A stretch of DNA of 64,000 bases. Source: HXMU1428-3 sp965215715 (lineage in GTDB: Bacteria; Pseudomonadota; Alphaproteobacteria; Rhizobiales; HXMU1428-3). Numbering within the stretch: the stretch's first letter is position 1; each line of letters begins with the position of its first letter. The stretch is from positions 1,922,001-1,986,000 of the forward strand of contig OZ244129.1 of assembly GCA_965215715.1 (NCBI GenBank), in the 5' to 3' direction. The position numbers were made by a program, and so were the translations under genes. The notes beneath the pieces are model-generated. The model made no database searches and had not been told where the DNA came from. It saw only the letters and a program-made list of their open reading frames with translations. Positions 1 through 8,223 of this stretch are shown here, piece after piece.

Positions 1-469
1 GCAAGTCGATTTGTTGGTGCAGATCAAGCCATTGGTCTTCTGCCAATTTGCGCCATTGGGAGCGTTGGGATGAGGGGTTGGTGGCGCTGTCTTCGCTCAC
101 CCAGGCTCCGTCATGATTGCCATAAACGCCCACTGTGGACAGATAGCCCAACCAGGCCAGGTTTGAATTGGCTTTGATATCTTGCATATGATGCTGGAGG
201 ATCAAGTCGCCTTCGCTCTTTGGGCTGATAGAAACGAGAATGTAGTCAGCGCTGTGCAGTACTGGACTTAAAGCCTCTGATGGGTCCGTGCCTTCATATA
301 GAATCGGCGAGCCGCCAGCCTTTCTTATGTTGTCAAAATTGCGCCCTGAGCGGGTGGTGCCATAGAGGGAAAGATCCTTAAAGTCAGATGATTGTTGCAA
401 TTGGTGCATCATTTCTTTGGCTGTGTAGCCAGCGCCTAAAAATAAGATTGATTTGTTGTTATTGGTCAT
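1..469 (-). CDS. SDR-fold NAD(P)-dependent epimerase/reductase-like protein, partial
   Basis: The reading frame starts at the ATG at 467-469 and stays open to the left edge, so only about 156 N-terminal residues are visible. It begins MTNNNKSILFLGAGYTAKEM; the GAGYTA segment is a Rossmann dinucleotide-binding turn. A later SILVSISPKSEGD-like stretch (read as ILVSISPKSEGD) and LSTVGVYGNHDG resemble the active-site region of extended SDR proteins of the YeeZ type. The start overlaps the end of queG by 11 bp, so the two are translationally linked, in the order GST, queG, SDR. The substrate is unknown. Family assignment rests on the fold motifs; the exact function cannot be said. Confidence 0.75.
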   Translation of the reverse strand, partial: MTNNNKSILFLGAGYTAKEMMHQLQQSSDFKDLSLYGTTRSGRNFDNIRKAGGSPILYEGTDPSEALSPVLHSADYILVSISPKSEGDLILQHHMQDIKANSNLAWLGYLSTVGVYGNHDGAWVSEDSATNPSSQRSQWRKLAEDQWLDLHQQIDL

Positions 470-1598
470 GTTGGTCTCTTATTTTCCATTCGTTGATCAC
501 ATCTTGATCGGTTTCATTTGCCAAGACAAGGGTTTGCAATTTTGATGCCTCTTCTTGCGTGCTGAGTTTTTTATAAGCCCAGATGGCACTGGTGCGCACG
601 AGTGCCGGTTCTTGCTTGTTTTGTATGATTTTTGACAGGATTGGTTTTAGGGTTTGCGTTTTTGAATTGCCCGCTGCGATTAAACAATTGCGTAAAAATC
701 GGTCGCGTCCTGTTCGTTTTATGGGCGTGCCTTTAAAGCGTGTCCTAAAGGCTTGATCATCCATTGTTAACAGCTGAGCTAGCGGGGGGTTGTCTGTCTC
801 TTGCCTGGCATGGAAGCGTTGTTCGCTTGCCTTGCTGGCAAATTTGTTCCATGGGCACACGGCAAGGCAATCATCACAGCCATATATGCGGTTGCCCATT
901 TTAGAGCGGAACTCGTGAGGGATCGGCCCTTTGTGTTCAATGGTGAGATAGGAAATGCAACGCCTGGCATCTAGGCGGTAGGGGCTAGGAAACGCCTTGG
1001 TGGGGCATATGTCGAGGCATTTTTCGCATGAGCCGCAATGGTCTTGCTCTTGGGCGTCTGGCTCTAAATCTTGTGTGGTAAAAATGGCGCCGATAAAGCC
1101 CCATGAACCAATTTCACGGCTGACCAGATTGGTATGCTTGCCTTGCCAGCCAATGCCGGCTTGCATTGATAAGGGTTTTTCCATCACCGGGGCGGTGTCG
1201 ACAAACACCTTCACTTGCGCCCCTGTTTCCCCCACAAACCAGCGGGCGATGTTTTTGAGCTTCTTTTTGACGATGTCGTGATAGTCCTTGCCTTTGGCAT
1301 AAACTGAAATCACGCCTTGGTGTTTTTTTTCTAGGTCTGGCAGCGGGTTCACCTCAGGCCCATAATTCATGGTGAGCATGATGATGGATTTTACCTCTGG
1401 CCATAACACAGCAGGGGCCTTGCGACGGTGGAGCTTTTCTTCCATCCAGTCCATGGAGCCGTGCCAGCCTTGTTGCAAAAAGTCGCTTAACCCATCAACG
1501 TTGCGGGCCTGGATGTCTGGCTTGGTGATGCCGAGCTGGTCAAAGCCTTCTTGTTTGGCTTTTTCAAGCAAGGCCCTTTTTATATCTGGCGCGCTCAC
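459..1598 (-). CDS. queG: epoxyqueuosine reductase QueG
   Basis: This 379-residue cytosolic enzyme makes the last step of queuosine synthesis, reducing epoxyqueuosine to queuosine in tRNA with cobalamin and two 4Fe-4S clusters (family knowledge). Visible motifs are VDTAPVMEKPLSMQAGIGW (residues about 132-150), holding the conserved Asp; a ferredoxin-like CGSCEKCLDICP; and CDDCLAVCPWNKF. The C-terminal 80 residues look like the HEAT-like tail of QueG. Translation starts with GTG at 1598, supported by GAGAGG six bases upstream inside the gap after the GST gene. The length is normal. The window also holds gluQ, another queuosine-linked gene. Confidence 0.95.
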   Translation of the reverse strand: MSAPDIKRALLEKAKQEGFDQLGITKPDIQARNVDGLSDFLQQGWHGSMDWMEEKLHRRKAPAVLWPEVKSIIMLTMNYGPEVNPLPDLEKKHQGVISVYAKGKDYHDIVKKKLKNIARWFVGETGAQVKVFVDTAPVMEKPLSMQAGIGWQGKHTNLVSREIGSWGFIGAIFTTQDLEPDAQEQDHCGSCEKCLDICPTKAFPSPYRLDARRCISYLTIEHKGPIPHEFRSKMGNRIYGCDDCLAVCPWNKFASKASEQRFHARQETDNPPLAQLLTMDDQAFRTRFKGTPIKRTGRDRFLRNCLIAAGNSKTQTLKPILSKIIQNKQEPALVRTSAIWAYKKLSTQEEASKLQTLVLANETDQDVINEWKIRDQHDQ

Positions 1599-1611
1599 TT
1601 AAGCCTCTCAC

Positions 1612-2295
1612 TTAAAAGTCTAGGTCGGTATAATGGGTTGGCGGCACAATGGAGGGGATTGTGTCTTGCAACAGCGGGCGGAATGAGGGGCGTGATTTAA
1701 TACGGGCATACCAGTTTTTCACCAAGGGGATATTGTCCCAGCTCATATCGCCTAAATAATCGAGACAAGAAATGTGACTGGCGGCGGCCAAATCTGCCAG
1801 GCTTAAATAATCCCCGCCGATCCAATAGCGCTCTTCCAGTAAGCGGCTTAAATAGGCCATGTGATTGTGCAGATTGCCCATGGCGGCGCGCATGGCATCC
1901 GGGTTGGGCGGGGCGCGGTGGACAAAGGGGTTTTCAATGCGCTCATAGGAGATGTAACTCCAGACCTCATTGTGGAATTTAAGGTGAAACCAATCGATCA
2001 TGCGGCGGGTTTCAGCGCGTGGGTATAACTCGTCTGGCATTAAGTCTGGTGGGCCCACCTCTTCATCCATCATGGCTGCTTCCAGCAAATATTCGGTTAA
2101 GGGGTAAATGCCTGCAATGGCCACATGGTCCACCAACAAAACAGGTAAATTGCCGCCAGGGTTTACTGCCAAAAACTGAGGGCGCCATTCCCAGGGTTTT
2201 TCCTCTGCCAAGGACGCATCTATGCCATACTCTTTAAGTAAGACCCGAGCTGTCCTTGAAAACGGGCAAAGGGGAAAATGTATCAGCTGCACCAT
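1612..2295 (-). CDS. fzlA: glutathione S-transferase family protein, probable FtsZ-binding FzlA
   Basis: The 227-residue protein has an N-terminal thioredoxin-like GST domain (FPLCPFSRTARVLLKEYGI, then NPGGNLPVLL) and an all-helical C-terminal domain (YWIGGDYLSLADLAAASHIS). It ends in PPTHYTDLDF, which resembles the conserved C-terminal tail of Caulobacter FzlA, a GST homologue that binds and curves FtsZ filaments and sets constriction rate. It is therefore more likely a division protein than a detoxifying enzyme. The neighbour uppP, reading divergently, serves the peptidoglycan lipid carrier, which fits. AAAGGA lies about 10 bases before the ATG at 2295. The GST fold is certain; the FzlA identity is inferred from tail and context. 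Confidence 0.72.
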   Translation of the reverse strand: MVQLIHFPLCPFSRTARVLLKEYGIDASLAEEKPWEWRPQFLAVNPGGNLPVLLVDHVAIAGIYPLTEYLLEAAMMDEEVGPPDLMPDELYPRAETRRMIDWFHLKFHNEVWSYISYERIENPFVHRAPPNPDAMRAAMGNLHNHMAYLSRLLEERYWIGGDYLSLADLAAASHISCLDYLGDMSWDNIPLVKNWYARIKSRPSFRPLLQDTIPSIVPPTHYTDLDF

Positions 2296-2432
2296 CGAGT
2301 GGGTGTCCTTTGATGTTTTGTCTTGTTTTTCTTAATTAGATGGAATACTCAATTTTCGTGTCGAAAAACAGACATTTGTTGCGGTTTGCTTAAAACACCC
2401 ATTTTTCAACGCCTTTATTTATGGAGAGTTTC

Positions 2433-3233
2433 GTGCCCATTGAGCAATTGATTATTTTATCTATTATTCAAGGCCTTACTGAGTTTTGGCCGGTCAGCTC
2501 TTCTGGGCACCTTAACCTTGTTCACCTTTTAACCAAGTGGGAAGATCAAGGCCCACTTATTGATGTGGCGGTACATTTTGGCAGTTTATTTGCCGTATTG
2601 ATCTATTTTTGGCGCGATGTGGTGATGTTGACCCGCGCCTTTTTTGATTTGATACGAGCCCGGTTTACCCCCCAGACTCAATTGCTGGTCTATTTGATTG
2701 TGGCCAGCATACCTTTAATGATCATTGGGTTTATTTTGCTGAAAACCGGCATTTACAAGCAGTTGCGCACCGTTGAGGTGATTGCCTGGGCCAATATTAT
2801 CTTTGCCATTGTGTTGTGGTGGTGCGATGAATTTCCCCCCCTCAAGCGATCCGTTGAAGAAACCACGTGGCGTGATGCCTTATATGTGGGGGCCGCACAA
2901 GTGCTGGCGCTTATTCCTGGGGCCTCGCGCTCTGGTATTACCATGTCAGCGGCGCGCTATCTTGGCTATAAGCGGACGGAAGCTGCGCGTTTTGCCATGT
3001 TGCTGGCCATCCCTTCCATTTTAGGATTGGGGCTGGGCACGGTTTATGAGCTTTACCAATCTGGTGATGCGTCCTTGCAAAGTGATGCGATTATTGTTGG
3101 CATCCTTTCCTTCTTTACCGCCCTCTTCTCCATCTGGTTCATGATGGCGCTGTTAAAACGCATGACCATGCTGCCTTTTGTGATTTATCGGCTGCTGTTG
3201 GGCGGCTTTTTATTGTCGCTGATTTATTTTTAG
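2433..3233 (+). CDS. uppP: undecaprenyl-diphosphatase UppP (BacA)
   Basis: This integral membrane enzyme of about 266 residues dephosphorylates undecaprenyl diphosphate, recycling the lipid carrier of peptidoglycan synthesis. The two family signatures are present: QGLTEFWPVSSSGHL near the N-terminus and PGASRSGITMSAARYLGY near residue 170, which together form the active site. Several hydrophobic helices follow. An in-frame ATG lies at 2421, but it has no ribosome binding site, and GGAGAG at 2423-2428 is correctly spaced for the GTG at 2433. The GTG start also gives the usual family N-terminus. The stop overlaps the end of the convergent msrB by 4 bp. Confidence 0.95.
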   Translation: MPIEQLIILSIIQGLTEFWPVSSSGHLNLVHLLTKWEDQGPLIDVAVHFGSLFAVLIYFWRDVVMLTRAFFDLIRARFTPQTQLLVYLIVASIPLMIIGFILLKTGIYKQLRTVEVIAWANIIFAIVLWWCDEFPPLKRSVEETTWRDALYVGAAQVLALIPGASRSGITMSAARYLGYKRTEAARFAMLLAIPSILGLGLGTVYELYQSGDASLQSDAIIVGILSFFTALFSIWFMMALLKRMTMLPFVIYRLLLGGFLLSLIYF

Positions 3234-3739
3234 CTCGATTTTTTACTCGCTGCTGGCTTGAATGTTAAAGCCACACCGTTGTTGCAATAGCGCAGGCCTG
3301 TGGGCTTGGGGCCGTCTTTGAACACATGGCCTTGATGGCCACCGCAACGCGCGCAGTGATATTCTGTGCGCGGGTAGCCGATCCAATAATCTGTTTTGGT
3401 TTCAACGGTATCTTTCAAAACATCGTAAAAACTTGGCCAGCCTGTGCCGCTGTCATATTTGGTGCTGGAATGAAACAGCGGCAAGTCACAGCCGGCGCAG
3501 TGATAAATCCCATCACGTTTCTCATCATTTAACGGGCTGGTAAAGGCGCGCTCTGTGCCTTCTTTGCGCAACACGCGGTATTGTTCTTTTGTCAGCCGTT
3601 TGGCCCATTCTTTATCTGTTAACTTTAAGGGCGTGATTTTGCCCGCCGCGTTTGATGTGGTCTGGAACGGGCGCCAACTGGCTATCATCAAGCTGGCAAG
3701 GCCTGTAGTTATAAAGATGCGTCTTGAAAAGTGCTTCAT
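3230..3739 (-). CDS. msrB: peptide-methionine (R)-S-oxide reductase MsrB, Tat-exported
   Basis: This protein reduces methionine-R-sulfoxide in oxidised proteins. The zinc-binding pairs CAGC and CARCGGHQGHVF are intact, and GLRYCNNGVALTF carries the catalytic cysteine. An open frame extends to 3817, but the ATG at 3739 is preceded by AGGA and yields an N-terminus of KHFSRRIFITTGLASL, a twin-arginine signal (SRRIF) followed by a hydrophobic stretch. I therefore annotate 169 residues and predict export to the periplasm. Most MsrB proteins are cytosolic, so the signal is notable. It stands alone between convergent uppP and the phosphate operon. Confidence 0.92.
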   Translation of the reverse strand: MKHFSRRIFITTGLASLMIASWRPFQTTSNAAGKITPLKLTDKEWAKRLTKEQYRVLRKEGTERAFTSPLNDEKRDGIYHCAGCDLPLFHSSTKYDSGTGWPSFYDVLKDTVETKTDYWIGYPRTEYHCARCGGHQGHVFKDGPKPTGLRYCNNGVALTFKPAASKKSS

Positions 3740-3811
3740 AATTTTCCTGTCTCTTATCGTGAGAAACGATCTATAGAATGCCAGAATTTTCCCAAAATGC
3801 ACATCAGACTT

Positions 3812-3829
3812 GTTCACATCTTAGTGAAC
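3812..3829. promoter_or_regulatory. palindrome upstream of msrB
   Basis: GTTCAC and GTGAAC form a perfect 6-bp inverted repeat separated by ATCTTA, about 73 bp before the msrB start. The arrangement suits a dimeric regulator operator. No known regulator is assigned, and a short palindrome of this length could be chance. Confidence 0.3.
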
Positions 3830-3916
3830 GATAGAAGCCTAGAGTGTGCCTTTACTTTCATGGTTAGACTTTGGCATTTTGAAATCGCTTGTCAAGGCAC
3901 GGTGCGGCACGACCTT

Positions 3917-4615
3917 TTAGGCAGCGTCTGTTTGAGAGGAAATAGAATAGCCAGCGCCGCGTACGGTTCTGATGGGGTCTTTTTCTTTGCCGCGGTTTAA
4001 GGCTTTGCGCAGCCGGCCGATGTGAACATCAACTGTGCGCTCATCAACATATACGTTTTGGCCCCATACACTGTCTAGCAATTGGCCGCGGCTGTAAACA
4101 CGGCCGGGGCTTTGCATTAAAAATTCAAGCAAGCGGAACTCTGTTGGGCCGAGGCGGATTTCTCTGGGGCCGCGTTTGACGCGAAAACTTGTTCGGTCCA
4201 TTTCCAAATCACCAACGGTGAGGGTGTCGGCAATGCTTTTGGGGTTGGCGCGGCGCAACACAGCGTTAACCCGGGCAATCAATTCTGGCACGGAAAATGG
4301 CTTGGTGACATAATCATCGGCGCCGGTGGAAAGACCGCGCACACGGTCGCTTTCCTCGCCGCGGGCGGTGAGAAGGATGATTGGGATTTTGCTGGTTTTG
4401 CCATTGGCCCGAATGCGCCGGCACAGCTCTAGACCAGAGACCCCTGGCAACATCCAGTCCAGAATAATTAAGTTTGGTTGGTTTTCTTCTATGTTTAGCT
4501 CCACATCATCGCCATGATGAATGAGATCAACACTAAACCCTTCTGCTTCCAGATTGTATTGTAAAAGAAGAGCAAGCGGCTCTTCATCTTCTACAACAAG
4601 AATTTTTGCGCTCAT
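3917..4615 (-). CDS. phoB: phosphate regulon response regulator PhoB
   Basis: This 232-residue OmpR-family regulator activates the phosphate-starvation regulon when phosphorylated by PhoR. The receiver domain (residues 1-120) has the acidic pair EDEE, the phosphoacceptor in LIILDWMLPG and the Lys of YVTKPFSVPEL. The winged-helix domain (about 135-228) includes LGPTEFRLLEFLM, SRGQLLDSVWG and DERTVDVHIGRLRKAL, all close to PhoB. It is the last gene of the phoR-pst-phoU-phoB operon, 45 bp after phoU. Confidence 0.96.
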   Translation of the reverse strand: MSAKILVVEDEEPLALLLQYNLEAEGFSVDLIHHGDDVELNIEENQPNLIILDWMLPGVSGLELCRRIRANGKTSKIPIILLTARGEESDRVRGLSTGADDYVTKPFSVPELIARVNAVLRRANPKSIADTLTVGDLEMDRTSFRVKRGPREIRLGPTEFRLLEFLMQSPGRVYSRGQLLDSVWGQNVYVDERTVDVHIGRLRKALNRGKEKDPIRTVRGAGYSISSQTDAA

Positions 4616-4660
4616 TGTTAGACCTTGACTATTCGTTCTCGTCTTTCAGGTTTGTTTATT

Positions 4661-5377
4661 CTAACTTTGCTGATCCATAATCATTTGCGGGGTTTCATCC
4701 CCCTTGGGGCGCTCTTTGTTGATGGTTGTGCCTTGTACAAGGAAATGGATTGTTTCTGCAATGTTGGTGGTATGGTCACCTATGCGCTCTAAGTTTTTGG
4801 CACAAAACAACAAGTGCGTGCACAAGCTAATATTGCGCGGGTCTTCCATCATGTAGGTTAACAGCTCGCGAAACAAAGAATTGTAGATCGCGTCAATTTC
4901 TTCATCACGGTGCCAGACGGAAAGGGCCTTTTGCGTATTGCGCTCCGTATAAGCATCTAGCACATCTTTAAGTTGGGCCAGGGCTAACTCTTGCATATTC
5001 TTCATGCCATGAACCAACTGGGTTGGCTGCTTTTCTAAATGAACGCTTAAGGTGCGCTTGGCAATGTTTTTGCCCAAATCGCCAATGCGCTCTAGATCAG
5101 AGGTGATTTTTACCGCTGCCATGATTTGGCGCAGGTCTAGTGCCATGGGCTGGCGCCGTGCGATCATAGAAATGGCTTGCTCTTCAATTTCAATTTCCAG
5201 CTCGTCGATTTTCGCGTCGTCTTCAATGGTGGCTTGGGCTAAATCAGCGTCTCTATAACGAAGGGCGTCTGCGGCTTGGCCAACAAGCTTTTCAGTTAAG
5301 CCTCCCATAAGGGCGATTTTTTTATCCAGGCCAGCAAGTTCACCTTCATATGATGTTACGATGTGCTCTGTGGTCAT
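4661..5377 (-). CDS. phoU: phosphate signalling protein PhoU
   Basis: PhoU links the PstSCAB transporter to PhoR and keeps the kinase silent when phosphate is plentiful. The 238-residue protein contains two three-helix repeats with the metal-site motifs seen in the family: LERIGDLGKNIAKR (first repeat) and LERIGDHTTNIAETI (second). The frame extends to 5401, but the ATG at 5377 is preceded by AGGA about eight bases away and yields the usual start TEHIVTSYEGEL. It lies between pstB and phoB in the same operon. Confidence 0.96.
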   Translation of the reverse strand: MTTEHIVTSYEGELAGLDKKIALMGGLTEKLVGQAADALRYRDADLAQATIEDDAKIDELEIEIEEQAISMIARRQPMALDLRQIMAAVKITSDLERIGDLGKNIAKRTLSVHLEKQPTQLVHGMKNMQELALAQLKDVLDAYTERNTQKALSVWHRDEEIDAIYNSLFRELLTYMMEDPRNISLCTHLLFCAKNLERIGDHTTNIAETIHFLVQGTTINKERPKGDETPQMIMDQQS

Positions 5378-5440
5378 TTTTATGTTCCTATCTTGGACCA
5401 AAAGATTTCATGATATTGCTCAATTACGGGATGATTTAGG

Positions 5441-6277
5441 TTATCCAAACCGGCCTGTAATATAGTCTTGCGTTTTTTCGTTTTGGGGGTTGGTGAAAAT
5501 TTGTGATGTTTCCCCCTCTTCAATCACTTTGCCCAAATGGAAAAAGGCGGTGCGTTGAGAGACCCGTGCGGCTTGTTGCATTGAGTGGGTCACTATGACA
5601 ATGGTGTAGTTGGCGCGCAGCTCATCAATTAGTTCTTCAATGGTGGCGGTGGCAATTGGGTCCAGGGCTGAGCACGGCTCGTCCATTAAAATCACATCTG
5701 GTTTTGTGGCAATGGCTCTGGCAATGCAAAGACGTTGTTGTTGGCCGCCAGATAGGCCCGTTCCTGGGTCTTGCAAGCGGTCTTTTACTTCTTCCCAAAG
5801 GCCTGCCTTTTGCAAGCTGCTTTCAACCAAAGCGTCTAGTTCACTTGTGTCTTGGGTGAGGCCATGGATGCGCGGCCCGTAAGCTATATTGTCATAGATG
5901 CTTTTGGGAAAGGGGTTGGGTTTTTGGAAAACCATGCCAACCCGAGCACGCAGTTCAACAACATCTAACTTTTCATCATAAATGTCTTGGCCATCAAGGG
6001 TGATATCGCCTTCAACACGGCAAATATCTATCACGTCGTTCATGCGATTTAGGCAACGAATAAAGGTTGATTTACCGCAACCTGATGGACCGATTAGGGA
6101 CGTTACGCTGTTTGCCGCGATGTCAAGGTTCACATCAAACAAGGCTTGTTTGGGCCCGTATGATACGTTTACATTTTTGCCTGACATTTTAATTGGGCCT
6201 TCGATTTCAGACCGTCTTAGCGTCTTGGTCGACGCCTCTACGGCTTCATCTTGGCTTGTAAGGGGCTGTGCTTCCAT
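5441..6277 (-). CDS. pstB: phosphate ABC transporter ATP-binding protein PstB
   Basis: This 278-residue ATPase powers high-affinity phosphate import. Walker A is GPSGCGKST, the signature is LSGGQQQR, Walker B is VILMDEP, and the switch His is in IVIVTHSMQQA. The Q-loop region FQKPNPFPKSI is characteristic of PstB. The N-terminus carries a roughly 30-residue polar extension before the ABC domain, common in alphaproteobacterial PstB. AAAGGTG precedes the ATG. It follows pstA by 86 bp. Confidence 0.97.
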   Translation of the reverse strand: MEAQPLTSQDEAVEASTKTLRRSEIEGPIKMSGKNVNVSYGPKQALFDVNLDIAANSVTSLIGPSGCGKSTFIRCLNRMNDVIDICRVEGDITLDGQDIYDEKLDVVELRARVGMVFQKPNPFPKSIYDNIAYGPRIHGLTQDTSELDALVESSLQKAGLWEEVKDRLQDPGTGLSGGQQQRLCIARAIATKPDVILMDEPCSALDPIATATIEELIDELRANYTIVIVTHSMQQAARVSQRTAFFHLGKVIEEGETSQIFTNPQNEKTQDYITGRFG

Positions 6278-6363
6278 CTTTACACCTTTTTCAACTGCAT
6301 GGCTTGCATGCTCATTAAATTACCTTTTTAGTTCACTTTTGGGCCCTTGTGCCCCTTCTTGTT

Positions 6364-8223
6364 TTACCAGCGCCGTTCAAACCGTTTGCGTAAAATAACG
6401 GCCAAGGCGTTCATGGCGATCAGAAATGCCAGCAGAACAACAATAGCAGCGGCTGTTTTTTGTTGGAACAGTTTTTCAGGAAAATCTGCCCACATGTAAA
6501 TTTGTACCGGCAGCACTGTGGCTGGATCCGTAAAGCCTTGGGCAAAGCCAGTGGCACCTGGAATATCAACAATAAAGGCCACCATGCCAATCATAAGCAG
6601 CGGGGCTGTTTCTCCCAGCGCTTGGGCCATGCCGATAATGGAACCAGTTAAAATGCCTGGCATGGCAAGGGGGAGTGAATGGTGGAAAACGGCTTGCATT
6701 TGAGAGGCGCCTAGGCCTAATGCGGCTTCCTTAATGGACGGGGGCACGGCTTTTAACGCGGCCCGGCTGGCAATGATGATGGTTGGCAAGGTCATCAGCG
6801 CTAAGACCATACCGCCAACAAGCGGGGCAGATCGGGGCATGCCAAAGATGTTTAAGAACATAGCCAAGCCTAGCAGGCCGAATACGATTGACGGGACAGC
6901 AGCAAGATTGTTGATGTTGACCTCAATTATATCTGTAATTTTATTTTTGGGGGCAAACTCTTCTAGGTAAATGGCGGCGCCTACACCGATGGGGAATGCT
7001 AACGCAAGCGTGACAAGCATGGTGTAAAATGTGCCAACCACGGCACCCCAGATGCCAGCAACTTCAGCTTCACGGCTGGCACCACTGGTGAAGAACTGGG
7101 TGTTAAAATGACTATTGATTAATCCTTCATCTTTTAATTTATCCAGCCAGATGATTTCTTTGTCAGACAATTTGCGCTCATTTTCGGGGGGCGAGATTTT
7201 GGTGATTGTCCATTGCCCTTTTTGTTGTTCTTGCTCAGAGCTTAAAGGCAGTATCGCCTCACCGATAATCTCGGTTGCCGAGACGGTTTTGACTTTAACT
7301 TTGCCGCCATTTATTGCGATAATATAACTTGAAACATCAGAGCCAACGGCCTCTGGTTTGTTGACGGCGTCAACACGTTCTTGCAGGCCTTGCAACTGCT
7401 TGATTTGCGTTTCGATAAAGTTTTCAGTTGAGGCAAGGTCCAGCTTGGCGCTTTCTAATTGTGTATCTAGCTGCTTCTTGCGTTCACCACCGGCATCTTT
7501 AATCGCCTCTTGCAAGCTGGTGACTTCTTGCTCTAGCCGGGTTTTGGCCCGCTGTTTGCCGTCAATGTCTTTTTTAATCTGCTCAGCACTTGCCTTTAAC
7601 CCTTGCTTGACCTCAACGAGCAGGTTTTTAAAGTCGTTTGAGGTTGATAAGATTTTCACTTGCCCCGTTGTGCCAACGGGGCTGGCAATGCCGTTTGTGG
7701 CAACCTTCGTATTTGTGGCCAGAGAGCCTTTGAAATAAAGATCGGCATAGTCAGAGACAAGCACTTGGGTTTTATAGGGCTTGCCAACCAACTGAGGGTC
7801 GGCCATGACTTCATTTTGAATGGTGGCCCCGGCATTTGAACTGACAATGCCATAAAGCGCCTTTTTATTGCGGCGTCCTTTGACTTGCGGGAAGGTTTCA
7901 CGCAACCATGATTTAATCAAGCCGCCATAATTGGCCCCGCTGACTGCATCAGCTGTACGCTTGCCTTCCGGGTCAATGTTTTGCTCCTCTAAGGGAACTT
8001 CAACCGTTAAATAATGTTGGCTGAGTACTGGCAGTGCATCTAACAAAATGCTCATGAGCAAAAAGGCTAGAAACACACCTGCGGAAAGAATGGCCATGAG
8101 ACCTATGGCTTTAAATCGACGCTCTTTCCTATAGCGCTTTTTCAACCGGTCATGGGCTGCTTTGGAGGTATGAATATTTACCTGAGCTGATTGCTCTTTA
8201 TCTTGCAAAATATTTTTACTCAT
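6364..8223 (-). CDS. pstA: phosphate ABC transporter permease PstA, extended form
   Basis: The C-terminal 220 residues form a normal PstA permease core (EEFAPKNKITDIIEVNINNL, then ALGLGASQMQAVFHHSLPLA, the loop contacting PstB). The protein is 619 residues, about twice the size of E. coli PstA. One membrane helix near residues 40-65 is followed by a long, probably periplasmic segment. Within it, roughly residues 210-290 are a charged heptad-rich coiled coil (for example KTRLEQEVTSLQEAI). Such N-terminal extensions are known in a subset of PstA proteins (the DUF3333 type, from memory). The ATG at 8223 overlaps the pstC stop by 8 bp; a frame open to 8259 lacks support. Confidence 0.93.
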   Translation of the reverse strand: MSKNILQDKEQSAQVNIHTSKAAHDRLKKRYRKERRFKAIGLMAILSAGVFLAFLLMSILLDALPVLSQHYLTVEVPLEEQNIDPEGKRTADAVSGANYGGLIKSWLRETFPQVKGRRNKKALYGIVSSNAGATIQNEVMADPQLVGKPYKTQVLVSDYADLYFKGSLATNTKVATNGIASPVGTTGQVKILSTSNDFKNLLVEVKQGLKASAEQIKKDIDGKQRAKTRLEQEVTSLQEAIKDAGGERKKQLDTQLESAKLDLASTENFIETQIKQLQGLQERVDAVNKPEAVGSDVSSYIIAINGGKVKVKTVSATEIIGEAILPLSSEQEQQKGQWTITKISPPENERKLSDKEIIWLDKLKDEGLINSHFNTQFFTSGASREAEVAGIWGAVVGTFYTMLVTLALAFPIGVGAAIYLEEFAPKNKITDIIEVNINNLAAVPSIVFGLLGLAMFLNIFGMPRSAPLVGGMVLALMTLPTIIIASRAALKAVPPSIKEAALGLGASQMQAVFHHSLPLAMPGILTGSIIGMAQALGETAPLLMIGMVAFIVDIPGATGFAQGFTDPATVLPVQIYMWADFPEKLFQQKTAAAIVVLLAFLIAMNALAVILRKRFERRW

